64,000 nt of DNA from Aquibacillus halophilus (lineage in GTDB: Bacteria; Bacillota; Bacilli; Bacillales; Amphibacillaceae). Both the position numbers and the translations under genes were made by a program. The stretch lies in assembly GCF_009649745.1 (NCBI RefSeq), contig NZ_WJNG01000006.1, positions 1-64,000 of the forward strand, written 5' to 3'. The notes below the pieces were generated by a model that saw only the letters and a list, made by a program, of their open reading frames with translations, was not told where the DNA came from and ran no database searches. Below are positions 1-9,113 of the stretch, piece after piece. Position 1 is the first letter of the stretch. Every line of letters starts with the position of its first letter.

Positions 1-420
1 GATAACAAGTACTGATCCGGAAGTAGCATAATCTAAAACAAATATCAGTTAAGGATATGTTGGCTCTTCAAAAAAGATAATTATTGTAGGGTCTAATTTC
101 TTATTGCCTTTTCACGTGAAGATTTTCATACAAAGAAAATAGATGTGTATTTTCGAGGAGTCTCCGTGTATTTCCTGCGTTGGTATAGTGCTTTGTTTGA
201 CTTATTACATTTAACCAGGCAGCAACGGTCTTCATCCGACGAGTAATCGCAGACCTGAATTATCTTCCTGAATCACATCGCACTTAGAAAAAGGGTTTGG
301 ATTTACTAGGAGTCTACTCATTCTGCCTATACTGGTAATAGTGTTCCTTTGTGAAGAGGACTTTCCCCTTAAATAGAAAGCTTTTCTAAGATGTTGAATT
401 ACACTACGTATAGGATAGTG
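1..420. other. No gene seen (left-edge intergenic stretch)
   Basis: I see no credible coding region here. Open frames on either strand lack a ribosome site and look like chance. A 13-base string, CGAGTAATCGCAG, occurs at 240-252 and again at 476-488 inside the insertion carried by the neighbouring repeat copy, so part of this stretch may be related to that insertion. The far-left end may be the tail of something outside the window. Confidence 0.5.
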
Positions 421-590
421 ATTGGAGCGGAGAACAGTGGACTCCTGCGGGAAAAGCAAATGGTTTTCGATGGGGCGAGTAATCGCAGTCCCAACAGCTG
501 AAAATCCCACAGGAAGTGGTTTTCTTCCGAGGAAGTTGAAGCGTTGCCCGCGGAGAGCGACTGCCCGGAGCGGAAATCAACGTAGCAGTA
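421..590 (+). repeat. Intergenic hairpin repeat, copy 1 (with ~36-bp insertion)
   Basis: This matches the element at 7049-7186 nearly base for base over GACTCCTGCGGGAAAAGC, then AGCTGAAAATCCC, then the long right part ending GACTGCCCGGAGCG. About 36 bases (roughly 459-495) interrupt it relative to the other copy. The left arm (about 431-440) has decayed, so its pairing with the right arm CGACTGCCC (559-567) is weaker than in copies 2 and 3. Repeats with this flavour are common between genes in Bacillaceae, but their function is not known to me. Confidence 0.75.
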
Positions 591-661
591 TATATTAATA
601 GCAACAAACTATCGAAAAGAGTCTTTTTTAAAAAAATAAATTATTTCGAAGGAGGGTAATG

Positions 662-940
662 ATGTCTGTTAGTCATTATTACGAGTTGTGTCAAAAAAGC
701 ATAAAAAAATCGGTAGTAATCAGAGATGTTCATGGGAAGGTGTATGAAGGGGTTATTGAAAAGGTTGATTATGAGAAGGTATACCTTCGTCAACATGAAG
801 CTGGAGGTGTGCCACCAGCAGGCCCCGGTGGACCTGGAATGTTTCTATGGGGACCTGCCTTTGGTGCTGGAGCGTTAGTAGGTATTGGTTTAGGTTCAAT
901 TGCCTCATTAGCATTTAGGCCATACCCTTACTATTGGTAA
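662..940 (+). CDS. Small hypothetical protein, glycine/proline-rich C-terminus
   Basis: The frame encodes a protein of about 92 residues. Two ATGs lie side by side at 659 and 662. GGAGGG at 651-656 is only 3 nt from the first but 6 nt from the second, so 662 is preferred. Residues 1-45 are charged and contain a VIRDVHGKVYEGVIEKVD pattern typical of small beta-barrel or Sm-like folds. The second half is Gly/Pro-rich and hydrophobic (PPAGPGGPGMF, then GAGALVGIGLG), consistent with one membrane segment, and ends in an aromatic FRPYPYYW tail. Similar small proteins occur in spore formers, but I do not recognise a named family. It stands alone. Confidence 0.7.
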   Translation: MSVSHYYELCQKSIKKSVVIRDVHGKVYEGVIEKVDYEKVYLRQHEAGGVPPAGPGGPGMFLWGPAFGAGALVGIGLGSIASLAFRPYPYYW

Positions 941-1011
941 TATGATTATTAAGGTGTGGCTTTAAATTGCCACTCCTTTTTTCTATGTAAACAACGTGAG
1001 GACGGGAAAAT

Positions 1012-1563
1012 ATGATTCATAGAAAAGAGTCTTTTCATTTTGAAACAGAAAGTCTATATATTCGGAATTTCTTTATTAGTGATAAAAAAGAGATATATTT
1101 GATTTATTCTGATCCAGGAGTACTTCAATTTGATAATAGTCCAGGATTAAAAAGTATAAAAGAAGCGGAGCAATTTATTAGACAAACGATGAATCCAAAT
1201 CGTTATGATGATTCAATTAGATGGGCTGTTATTCAAAAAGAGTCAGGAAAGTTAATAGGAACCTGTGGGTTTCGAAACTGGGACCAGGAATCTAACCACG
1301 CAGAAATAGGGGGGAATTTTCTTAAAGAGCATTGGGGGAAAGGATATGCGACCGAACTGTTGCCGGAGCTGATTCAGTATGGATTTAAAAACCTCCATTT
1401 AAATAAAATTCAGGCCTATACGCTTAGAAAGAATAAGGCAGTTCTAAAGCTCTTAGAGAGGCTTAGCTTTAAAAGGGAGGGCTATTTTCGCGAGCACCAA
1501 CTACTGAATGGCACCTATCAGGATGTCGTAATTTACGGAAAACTAAAGCGTGAAATGCAATAA
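1012..1563 (+). CDS. GNAT family N-acetyltransferase (RimJ/RimL type)
   Basis: The 183-residue product has the length and layout of the RimJ/RimL branch of GNAT enzymes, which move an acetyl group from acetyl-CoA to a protein N-terminus or small amine. The central GTCGFRNW strand is followed by the acetyl-CoA loop HWGKGYATE and the helix after it. The C-terminal NKAVLKLLERLSFKREGYFRE motif is the usual signature for this subgroup. The substrate cannot be read from sequence. It is a monocistronic gene, with a terminator overlapping its last codons. Confidence 0.88.
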   Translation: MIHRKESFHFETESLYIRNFFISDKKEIYLIYSDPGVLQFDNSPGLKSIKEAEQFIRQTMNPNRYDDSIRWAVIQKESGKLIGTCGFRNWDQESNHAEIGGNFLKEHWGKGYATELLPELIQYGFKNLHLNKIQAYTLRKNKAVLKLLERLSFKREGYFREHQLLNGTYQDVVIYGKLKREMQ

Positions 1564-1588
1564 ACTGATGCACTTCACGCTTGTTTTT
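1546..1588 (+). terminator. Rho-independent terminator, probably bidirectional
   Basis: AAGCGTGAAaTGCA (1546-1559) pairs with TGCAcTTCACGCTT (1569-1582), followed by GTTTTTT. The stem starts inside the last codons of the acetyltransferase gene. It lies between convergent genes and could also stop the antiporter transcript, although the T-run on that strand is poorer. Confidence 0.85.
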
Positions 1589-1610
1589 TGAGTGATTGGA
1601 TAGTCTTGAA

Positions 1611-3425
1611 TTAAGATAATGCTTTTTCAATCCCTAGCAGATCTTCATTTCTTCCACTTACAAGTAGCTTATCACCATTATGGAGAGATGTGTCTCCATG
1701 AGGGATAATTACTTGTCCGTAGCGGTAGATATGTAGAATAAGAGATTCTCCGAGAAACGGAAGCTCTGTAATTGGTGTCTGATCGAAATTAGAATGATTC
1801 ACGACTATTTCTTTTATTGTTTTATTATGTTTGGTAATCAGTTGAAGAAGCCCAGGGTTATCAATTAGTGCTTTAAGGAATGTTCTTGTTGAGTGTAATG
1901 TTGAGTACACAGCAAAGTCTTCATCAACTAATTTTTTGTGTAAAGCCTGTTCTTCAACTTTAATGACAACAGTATCAATATCATGCTTCTTTGCATGTTG
2001 GCCGAGTGAGATGTTGGTTGAATCATCCTCAGTAGCAAAAATTATTTTGTCGGCTCGAAACGCATCCTTTTTCTCAAGCTGTTCAATTGAGAGCTCGCTA
2101 ATTTGGATAATAGGAAACGGACTATCTCTTTCCTCTGTTTGTGTTTCGGTACTATATAGACGGACAATTGATTTATCTTCCATAATATCCCTAGCAACTA
2201 ATAGGGTGGCCTCACTAGCACCAACAATTGAAATTTTAAGTTTTTTGCCATTTGAATTTGACGTTGGAAACATTTTCGCAAAAGCAATTGGTGAAATGAG
2301 ACAAGTAATAATTGATACTAGGATAATAGCGCCATTAAGTACATCATTGATTACACCCAACTCAAGGGCAATCGATGCTGCTGCAATAACGAGGCTAAGC
2401 TTTGAAGCTGTTAAAATCCCAATGCTAATTGTTTCTTTCCATGAGTACCATTTTTTCAAAACAAGTGCAGGAATTATTTTAGCAACATACATAAACAACA
2501 ATAATAGTGGCATTAATATTAAAATTCTTGAATCAACAAACAACTCCCAAATATTTAACCTAACCCCAACCATCACGAAGAAGATGGGAATCAGGAAACC
2601 AAATCCGAATGAATCTAACTGATGGACAAACTCTTTTTTTGGAGACAACAAAGAAATAATAACCCCAGCAAGAAAGGCTCCTAAAATATTTTCCGCACCA
2701 ATCGTTTCTGAAAGGGAAACAAATAATAAAATTAAGGCAAATACTCCTCGAGTACCAAGTTGCACCGTTCCTTTAAGTAGATTATCAAACCATTCGAATT
2801 GAAAAAATCTACGGATTAAACGATAGGCAAGAAAAACGGCTACGAATAGGACGAAAAGCAGAAAAACCCTAAGCCCTTCCTCATCACGAAACATTGCATA
2901 GACGGTTAATAAAATCATTGTAGAAAAATCAGCTATGACGGTAACGAGTAGGATAATTTGACCTAGTATTCCTTCGGTTAAGTTTTTTTCTTTGATAACT
3001 GGAACGACAATACCTAAGGAGATCGTTGATATAATTAACGTCATGAGAAAAGGTTCTTTAATTAGTTGGAACCATACTAATAAATAAGATAGACCAAAAG
3101 AAATGGTGATAATAAGCGCGAATATAATCAGTGAAATAATAACAGGATTAGGCAGATTATCTGGCTTCTTCTTTTTCTTGAAAACACTAAAATCTATTTC
3201 TAAACCGCTAATGAACATTAGGAAAATAAAACCTAATAGCGAAAGTAGTTCGAGTAATGGATCTTCAGAAATAATGTTCAAACCACTTTTTCCAATAATC
3301 AAACCGGCTATTATTTCGGCTATAACAACTGGAACAAATGTCAGCCGAAAACGTTGCAGGATAATTGGGATGAAAAAAGCGATACCTACTACGAACATTA
3401 GTGAGGTTACGGATTGATGTTCCAA
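1611..3425 (-). CDS. CPA2-family monovalent cation:proton antiporter with TrkA domains
   Basis: The 604-residue membrane protein has about twelve hydrophobic segments in residues 1-385, the Na+/H+ exchanger domain of the KefB/CPA2 type. A cytosolic part follows: a TrkA-N-like Rossmann region starting at KLKISIVGASEATLL (about 390-405) and a TrkA-C domain at the C-terminus (about 525-604). The glycine-rich nucleotide loop is degenerate, so NAD(H) binding is uncertain. The family exchanges K+ or Na+ for protons for pH and osmotic balance. No KefF/KefG-type partner is adjacent, and the gene is transcribed alone. Confidence 0.88.
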   Translation of the reverse strand: MEHQSVTSLMFVVGIAFFIPIILQRFRLTFVPVVIAEIIAGLIIGKSGLNIISEDPLLELLSLLGFIFLMFISGLEIDFSVFKKKKKPDNLPNPVIISLIIFALIITISFGLSYLLVWFQLIKEPFLMTLIISTISLGIVVPVIKEKNLTEGILGQIILLVTVIADFSTMILLTVYAMFRDEEGLRVFLLFVLFVAVFLAYRLIRRFFQFEWFDNLLKGTVQLGTRGVFALILLFVSLSETIGAENILGAFLAGVIISLLSPKKEFVHQLDSFGFGFLIPIFFVMVGVRLNIWELFVDSRILILMPLLLLFMYVAKIIPALVLKKWYSWKETISIGILTASKLSLVIAAASIALELGVINDVLNGAIILVSIITCLISPIAFAKMFPTSNSNGKKLKISIVGASEATLLVARDIMEDKSIVRLYSTETQTEERDSPFPIIQISELSIEQLEKKDAFRADKIIFATEDDSTNISLGQHAKKHDIDTVVIKVEEQALHKKLVDEDFAVYSTLHSTRTFLKALIDNPGLLQLITKHNKTIKEIVVNHSNFDQTPITELPFLGESLILHIYRYGQVIIPHGDTSLHNGDKLLVSGRNEDLLGIEKALS

Positions 3426-3569
3426 TTAAACACCTACTTTCGAATCAATGATTAATGAAAATTCAGTTAATTGCTTTATTTAATTATCCTACCTTAATAT
3501 GGAATTCATTAATAGCATAACGGTTTAATTTGCTATTTTATAATTTATAGATACTAAAGTACGAAAATA

Positions 3570-3600
3570 AGAAAAGGCATTGATTTAGTTGATCAATGCC
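3570..3600 (-). terminator. Terminator of the PepSY gene/two-component operon
   Basis: GGCATTGAT (3576-3584) and ATCAATGCC (3592-3600) form a perfect 9-bp stem with a 7-base loop. Read on the minus strand, it is followed by TTTTC, as expected for an intrinsic terminator just downstream of the PepSY gene. Confidence 0.85.
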
Positions 3601-3613
3601 AGTGTCTATTTTA

Positions 3614-4312
3614 TTAATCGTCTAGATCATCAAGAGATACAGCGATAATTGCACCGGTGTAAGCGTCAATATCGATATCTACTTCATTTTTATCAGTAAC
3701 TAATTCAATCTCATAAGTGAGATAACCGTCATCCTCATCCAATTCAATCTCGGTAATGGTACCATTTACTTCTGCTAGAGCAATTTCTTTAGCTTTTTCA
3801 GATGAAATTGGTGTCTTTGTATTCGTAGATTTTTTACTCACGTTCGTTTCGCTATCATCAGCATCGTCGTCATTTTTGTCAGTTGTATTTTCATTTTTAC
3901 CATCAGCATTATCATCACTTTTTTCAGTTAGAGTTACATTCTTATCATCATTAGTATCATCATTTGACGAGTCGTCATCGGTTGAACGCTCTTGATCGTC
4001 TTTGCCATCGCTTGTTTTGTTTGTGCCTTTAAAATCTTCTTCTAGATGCAGTATCTCACCTGAGTTTGCATCAATTAAAAGTTCATAACTACGATCTGTT
4101 CCTTCAATTTCTACCTCGTAAACACTGTTCTTACCATTTTCATCTAACTCAATTTCAACGACTTCACCTGGAAATTGGTTTTGGGCTTTCGTTCGTGCTT
4201 CCTCCTCAGATAAACTAGCTGAAGCAGGTGATGCGGTTAATTGGTAAATCCCAAATGCACCACCAACAATAACAAGAGCACCGACAATTGAAATAAATTT
4301 TCTATTCTTCAT
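3614..4312 (-). CDS. PepSY domain protein, membrane-anchored, acidic linker
   Basis: The 232-residue protein has an N-terminal hydrophobic anchor or signal (residues 6-27) and a PepSY domain at about 33-92 (EEARTKAQNQFPGEVVEIEL and following). A long Asp/Ser/Asn/Lys linker (about 95-160) leads to a second PepSY domain (about 165-230). PepSY modules are often peptidase-inhibitory or calcium-influenced extracytoplasmic domains. It lies downstream of, and on the same strand as, a response regulator/kinase pair with a 163-bp gap, so it may be a target or modulator of that system. The role is inferred from context. Confidence 0.85.
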   Translation of the reverse strand: MKNRKFISIVGALVIVGGAFGIYQLTASPASASLSEEEARTKAQNQFPGEVVEIELDENGKNSVYEVEIEGTDRSYELLIDANSGEILHLEEDFKGTNKTSDGKDDQERSTDDDSSNDDTNDDKNVTLTEKSDDNADGKNENTTDKNDDDADDSETNVSKKSTNTKTPISSEKAKEIALAEVNGTITEIELDEDDGYLTYEIELVTDKNEVDIDIDAYTGAIIAVSLDDLDD

Positions 4313-4475
4313 TTTTATACCTCCTAATTTTGCACCACCACTTAATTGGTAGTGTGAAAAACTTCGAAACCGTTTTAAACGATGTCGGTTTTTCTAATTA
4401 CTTATAGCATAAGCAATTTTTATGAAGGTTCGATGTGATTTAAATTAGAATTTGATGAGAATCTAATTAAAATTA

Positions 4476-5825
4476 CTAATATGGAAGGTGGATGGTAAAG
4501 ATAGACCATTCTCCTTGCTTGCTTTTCACCTTGATATCTCCACCATGTGCATGAACAATATAAAGTGCTATTGATAAACCAAGACCTGTTCCACCTGTTT
4601 TTCGGTTTCTAGCTTTATCAACCCGGTAGAAACGGTCAAAGATCTGCTCAGCATCAGATTCACTTAGTCCCTCTCCAAAATCCTTAACCGACAGTTGCAG
4701 TTCCTTGTCTAGTCGATCAATGCTCACATGAATTTCATCATCGCTATATTTGCATGCATTATCAATGAGAATATATAATGCCTGGCTAATTTTTTCTTTA
4801 TCAGCACTAAAATCTAACTGCTGAATCTCAGTAAACAAGGTGATTTTACGACTGTATGCTACTGATAAGGAACGGATGACATCTTTAGTTAAGGAAACAA
4901 CGTTTATTGTTTCAAAAAGAAGATTCTCACGTTGTTGGTTCTTGGCAAGTGATAGCATTTGTTCCGTCATATGTTGCATTTTTTCTGATTCAGAGCTAAT
5001 TGCTTGAATAGCTTCTTCAAACACCTCGGGCTTTTCCTTTCCCCAACGTTTAAGTAGTTGAGCATAGCTTTTAATGACAGCAATTGGTGTTCTTAATTCG
5101 TGGGATGCATCAGAAACAAACTGTTCTTGGCGATTAACACTTTCATTTAGTCGATCAATCATTTGATTATACGTATTTTCCATTTGGTACAATTCATCAT
5201 TGGAGCGGTTGTTCGTGTTTATTTTTTTCCATTCCCCATCTTTTGGGTTGTCTGTCATTGAATGGGTAAGCAGCTGAATTGGTCGGACAACAAAGTTTCC
5301 TAACAACCTGCCTGCTATAGCTATGGGAACAATCATGATTAAGGAAGCTAACACTAAGACAATCAACAGTGTAGACATTGTTTCATGAAGTGAAGTAAGA
5401 TGTTCGGTCACCTGTAGTGTTATTATTTCCCCGTCGTTCCAAATTAGTGGAATTGAAATTACAGCATATGGAGTCTCATCCTCACCTACAACTATTTGAT
5501 TGGACTCTGTCCTTGCAAAGGTGAATGGGAGGTTATAGTATTCGGCTCTCTTAGAAATTGATTGAATCACTTTCTCTTGATCATTAATAACTCTGATCAT
5601 TCCGTTAGGTGGGATATATGCTTTTAAAAACTGGCGAGGCTCTGCTTCTATGTTTTCATTTTGTGCTAATGCCTCCATCAGGCTATTGGCTTGTGATTGG
5701 ACGCGTTCCATTTCAGCGTTTAGTGATACATTATAAAATAAAAAATAAACTGCGGCGTTAACAAGAACGATACCGAGTATCATAATTAGGCTTAAAAATA
5801 GTTGGATTTTTGTTCGGATTTTCAT
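4476..5825 (-). CDS. Sensor histidine kinase (HAMP, ArlS-like)
   Basis: The 449-residue kinase has membrane segments at about 8-30 and 150-172 flanking an extracellular sensor of about 120 residues. A HAMP linker follows, then a dimerisation/phosphoacceptor helix with the H-box SDASHELRTPIAVIK (around residue 240), and an ATPase domain with the N-box DNACKYS and glycine boxes GEGLSESD and GGTGLGLSIA. It would phosphorylate the response regulator encoded just upstream, whose gene it overlaps by 4 bases (ATGA). The arrangement resembles ArlRS/CssRS pairs. The signal is unknown, but the adjacent PepSY protein hints at envelope stress. Confidence 0.92.
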   Translation of the reverse strand: MKIRTKIQLFLSLIMILGIVLVNAAVYFLFYNVSLNAEMERVQSQANSLMEALAQNENIEAEPRQFLKAYIPPNGMIRVINDQEKVIQSISKRAEYYNLPFTFARTESNQIVVGEDETPYAVISIPLIWNDGEIITLQVTEHLTSLHETMSTLLIVLVLASLIMIVPIAIAGRLLGNFVVRPIQLLTHSMTDNPKDGEWKKINTNNRSNDELYQMENTYNQMIDRLNESVNRQEQFVSDASHELRTPIAVIKSYAQLLKRWGKEKPEVFEEAIQAISSESEKMQHMTEQMLSLAKNQQRENLLFETINVVSLTKDVIRSLSVAYSRKITLFTEIQQLDFSADKEKISQALYILIDNACKYSDDEIHVSIDRLDKELQLSVKDFGEGLSESDAEQIFDRFYRVDKARNRKTGGTGLGLSIALYIVHAHGGDIKVKSKQGEWSIFTIHLPY

Positions 5826-6502
5826 GATTTGTTTTCCTTTATTGAATACCCTACACCACGAATGGTATTAATATATGGATTTTTAAAGGGGTTATCAACC
5901 TTTTGCCGCAAATATCGAATATAGACATCAACGACATTCGTGTCTCCGAAATAATCATAACCCCAAACCTGTTCGACTAATTGGTTTCGGTGTAATACTT
6001 GATTTGCATTTTTCATTAAATAGACGAGCAGATCAAACTCTCGTGGAGTTAGCTCGATGTGTTGTTCTTCACGCTTCACCTCGCGGGTTTGTACATTTAC
6101 AGAAAGATCGCCAATTTTCAATTGTTCAGTGGAGGAGGAAGGGCGACTTCGCAAATGAACACGAATTCGTGCTAATAACTCTTCAATTTGAAATGGTTTT
6201 GTTATATAGTCGTTGGCTCCTAAGTCTAAGCCGGAAACTTTATCATGAACTTCATCGCGAGCTGTTAGTAATATAATTGGGGTTGCTGTATCTTTATTTC
6301 GAACCCGTCTGAGCACTTCCAAACCGCTTAATTGTGGCAAAAGAATATCCAATAAGATAAGGTCCCAAGATTGTCCAAGAATTTTCTCTAAGGCATCTTT
6401 CCCATTCGTGGCGATTTCAGTTTGATAGCCTTCATAGCTTAATTCTAGTTGAATAACTCTGGCAAGCTTTTGTTCGTCTTCAACAATCAGTATGTTTGGC
6501 AT
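5822..6502 (-). CDS. OmpR/PhoB-family response regulator
   Basis: The 226-residue regulator has a receiver domain at 1-120, with acidic residues in VEDEQ, the phosphoacceptor Asp in LILLDILLP (about residue 53), the Thr of ILLTARD and the Lys of YITKPF. The winged-helix DNA-binding domain (130-224) has the typical ELTPREFDLLVYLM and VVDVYIRYLRQKVD segments. It is the first gene of the operon with the histidine kinase. No promoter or binding site could be assigned with confidence in the repeat-filled upstream region. Confidence 0.93.
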   Translation of the reverse strand: MPNILIVEDEQKLARVIQLELSYEGYQTEIATNGKDALEKILGQSWDLILLDILLPQLSGLEVLRRVRNKDTATPIILLTARDEVHDKVSGLDLGANDYITKPFQIEELLARIRVHLRSRPSSSTEQLKIGDLSVNVQTREVKREEQHIELTPREFDLLVYLMKNANQVLHRNQLVEQVWGYDYFGDTNVVDVYIRYLRQKVDNPFKNPYINTIRGVGYSIKENKS

Positions 6503-6764
6503 TCAAATATCAACTCCATTGAGGTTTCATTTATATAATACTAATAATAACCGAAATGGCTAAAATAGAAAGGTGTAATCAGAAAAACAAAAATATTACT
6601 CAAGGTTCTGAGATAATTGTACTGTGATTAGTACTTTTCCTGACATAAAAACTGATTCCATCACCATCTAAATTATGAGGTATTATTTTTCGCAGTTGAT
6701 ATAAATTGCGTCGTAACTTTGTGTGACTGTACCCCATCCTTTATAGGATGAGTGATCATCCATC

Positions 6765-6882
6765 GCTTCGGAAAAACACTCCCTTTCCATGGGGAACGCT
6801 TCAGCCTCCTCACGAGAAAAATCGCTCGTTGCGGGGTCTTCAGACTGTTCCTTTCCCATAGGAGTGTCGCATTTTTCCGAAG
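6765..6882 (-). repeat. Intergenic hairpin repeat, copy 3 (inverted orientation)
   Basis: Read on the minus strand, this element aligns along its length with the copies at 421-590 and 7049-7186: ACTCCTatGGGAAA, then CTGAAgACCCCGCA, then GAGGAGGCTGAAGCGTT, then GGAAAGgGAGTG. Its arms CTTCGGAAAAA plus ACACTCC (6765-6781) pair with GGAGTGT plus TTTTTCCGAAG (6861-6882). The arm sequence differs from copy 2, yet pairing is kept. The 6503-7385 gap holds this element and copy 2; I see no gene in it. Confidence 0.75.
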
Positions 6883-7048
6883 AATAGCTTTCTGTTCAAG
6901 TAAGTTGAACCTCAAAAAATTTTAATTCATTAATATCACTATTCATTTTTGAAAGTTTCATCTCGCAAAGATTTGTATTTTTATAGATCTTCGTGTATTT
7001 CTTACATAAGTATTTTGTTGTATTTGCACCTACACTTATATGGTGGTT

Positions 7049-7186
7049 GATTGGAGTGGAGGGCAGTCGACTCCTGCGGGAAAAGCGACGGCTGAAAATC
7101 CCGCAGGAAGCGGTTTTCTTCCGAGGAAGTTGAAGCGTTGCCCGCGGAAAGCGACTGCCCGGAGCGCAAATCTACATAGCAGCCGA
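7049..7186 (+). repeat. Intergenic hairpin repeat, copy 2 (best preserved)
   Basis: GGGCAGTCG (7061-7069) pairs perfectly with CGACTGCCC (7152-7160), and the inner GCGGG pairs with CCCGC (7141-7145). The middle contains a second foldable segment (CCCGCAGGAAGCGG, then CTTCCGAGGAAG). It shares near-identical blocks with copy 1. It lies between the response regulator and chemotaxis receptor genes, which are not obviously affected by it. It could be a mobile miniature element or a structured RNA. Confidence 0.78.
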
Positions 7187-7315
7187 TTAAGGAAAAGTGA
7201 AAAAAAAATATCAATAGTTACGTCGGAGTCTATAGATTTTGTGTCTACAATGCTCTTATTAAAAAGGATAGATTGATAATTGTCAGACGGGGGAATACAC
7301 ACATTTAGTAGGGAT

Positions 7316-7371
7316 ACAAAAAAATGATACAACCTAATCCCATATAATAGAAGGAACTAGGTTGTATCATT
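7316..7371 (-). terminator. Terminator of the chemotaxis receptor gene
   Basis: AATGATACAACCTA (7323-7336) and TAGGTTGTATCATT (7358-7371) form a perfect 14-bp stem. On the minus strand the stem runs into a T-rich tail (complement of ACAAAAAAA at 7316-7324), directly after the receptor stop codon. Confidence 0.88.
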
Positions 7372-7385
7372 AGTTTAAATGATAA

Positions 7386-8867
7386 TTATTGATTAAAGTT
7401 ATCTTTGATTGCAATTGCTTTGGACACTGTTTCATCCATGATTTTGGATAACTGGTGATTGCCGCTAGTTAGATTTTCAATAGTAGCATTCATCTCTTCT
7501 AAACTCGCAGATGTTTGTTCAATAATAGCAGCAAAATCATTGGTTGAGTTTTCCACGTCATTTGATTGATTCTGGACTTTTTCTGCTAAATAAGTGAAGC
7601 TCTTTAGACCTTCGTCCAGCTTATACATCGTAGTTGAAATTTGGTCGAAATACCCAGTTACTTCACCTGTTGATCGGACCCCAATCTCAATGTTTTGTTT
7701 ACTTTCTTCCATTTGTTCGATTGCTTGCTTATTACTAGTATTTAATTCAGCTAGGTTCTTTGTGATTTTTTCAGTAGTTTTCCCTGTTAAATCAGCAAGC
7801 TTTCGAATTTCATCTGCAACCACAGCAAAGCCTTTTCCTGCTTCCCCCGCTCGTGCTGCTTCAATTGATGCATTAAGAGCTAGTAAGTTTGTTTGTTCGG
7901 TTATCTCTTTGATGGTACCGGCAAGTGTGTTAGTATCAGTTATTTTTTCGGTTAATATTTTAAACGTTGCATTCAAATCTTTAATTACATCTTCAATCGC
8001 CTTATTATTTTTATTAAGTTCATCAATTTTAATTTTTCCATTGTCCGTTAGCTTACTAGCATTGTTAGATGCATCATATAATTCAATTGATTTGCTATGC
8101 ACCTGATCAATATTTGATTTTGTTTCATTTGTATTTTGTGAGATTTCAGAAATCTGCTCCGATTGTGTTTGACTACCAATCGATACTTCATTAATTGCCG
8201 ATGCCATCTCATTTTGTGCAGATAAATTCGTTTGTAAATGATCATTTACTTCTGAAATACTTTCGATTATTTCAGTTATGTTTTGCTCTAATTGGATTTT
8301 TTGTGCTTCTTTTTTCTTTGATTCTTCTTCCGATTGATGCAAATAGTCTGCCAGCTTCTTTGTTTGCTCTGAGGCTAGGCGAATCACTACGTTGAATATA
8401 ATTCCTGCTAAGACGTAGATTAAAAGAACCGTACTAAAAAGGTCTTGAATTGCTTCAGTGTTAGCTGTTACATAGAAATTGTTTGCGATTAAAACCGCCA
8501 ATCCTAATATGTAGCCAAAGAAAAATATTTTTCTGTTTAGTTGAATGGCTGAGATGATTGTCATAAATAAAATAATAAGGATAGTGGGAATACTGCCACC
8601 TTCTTGGAAGATTGATATAAAGTTAGCAGAATAAACAACTGCAATAATTACATAAGGCAATATCGTTGGTTTTTTCATTATTCTTTGTAATACGAGGTAT
8701 AGTAGGGCTACTAAAATAATTTCAGTTGCATAAACGATAAATGTAAAATTGTCTTGTTTAACAAAAGACAAGCCAGCCCCTGCAGCCAGTGAGATTAATA
8801 CGGTAATTAGCATGAGTGTGTTCTTCTTAATCGTATCTTGTAGCTTCATATTTTCAACTAAATTCAT
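7386..8867 (-). CDS. Methyl-accepting chemotaxis protein, polytopic, no HAMP
   Basis: The 493-residue receptor starts with about five or six hydrophobic segments (residues 17-165) instead of the usual two-helix extracellular sensor. A coiled coil from about residue 170 leads into the MCP signalling domain with the highly conserved tip [20 protein letters not shown] (about 325-350). I see no HAMP domain. This type senses through the membrane segments or the lipid environment and signals to CheA/CheW. Ser/Gln/Glu-rich helices provide methylation sites. It is a monocistronic gene with its own terminator. Confidence 0.9.
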   Translation of the reverse strand: MNLVENMKLQDTIKKNTLMLITVLISLAAGAGLSFVKQDNFTFIVYATEIILVALLYLVLQRIMKKPTILPYVIIAVVYSANFISIFQEGGSIPTILIILFMTIISAIQLNRKIFFFGYILGLAVLIANNFYVTANTEAIQDLFSTVLLIYVLAGIIFNVVIRLASEQTKKLADYLHQSEEESKKKEAQKIQLEQNITEIIESISEVNDHLQTNLSAQNEMASAINEVSIGSQTQSEQISEISQNTNETKSNIDQVHSKSIELYDASNNASKLTDNGKIKIDELNKNNKAIEDVIKDLNATFKILTEKITDTNTLAGTIKEITEQTNLLALNASIEAARAGEAGKGFAVVADEIRKLADLTGKTTEKITKNLAELNTSNKQAIEQMEESKQNIEIGVRSTGEVTGYFDQISTTMYKLDEGLKSFTYLAEKVQNQSNDVENSTNDFAAIIEQTSASLEEMNATIENLTSGNHQLSKIMDETVSKAIAIKDNFNQ

Positions 8868-9113
8868 GGTGGTCCCCCTATTGTTATGTAAGAAATGTAT
8901 TACGCGAAAAATGTAGATAAATGTATATATTTAATTATATAAATACAACCATAAATTAACAATCAGTTTTTCAATAATTAATAGATATTTCCAACTTCTT
9001 TAAAATTATTACATTAGAATCTGTACAACCAATGCGACATAAGACAAATAATTAGCCGATTTTTTGGAATACTTATATATAGTCACTATAAAAAAATGGA
9101 GGTCATTCACTAA

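Noticed and set aside
232-607. Minus-strand open frames of 67-92 codons near the left edge
   Set aside because: They run through the intergenic hairpin repeat, lack ribosome sites, and similar frames appear in the other repeat copies, so they are by-products of GC-rich repeat sequence.
1936-2622. 228-codon plus-strand frame inside the antiporter gene
   Set aside because: It lies antisense to a well-conserved membrane protein gene, and its Ser/Ile-rich product is what antisense of such a gene gives.
6673-7332. Open frames on both strands between the response regulator and chemotaxis genes
   Set aside because: All overlap the two repeat copies and none has a start signal or a protein-like composition.
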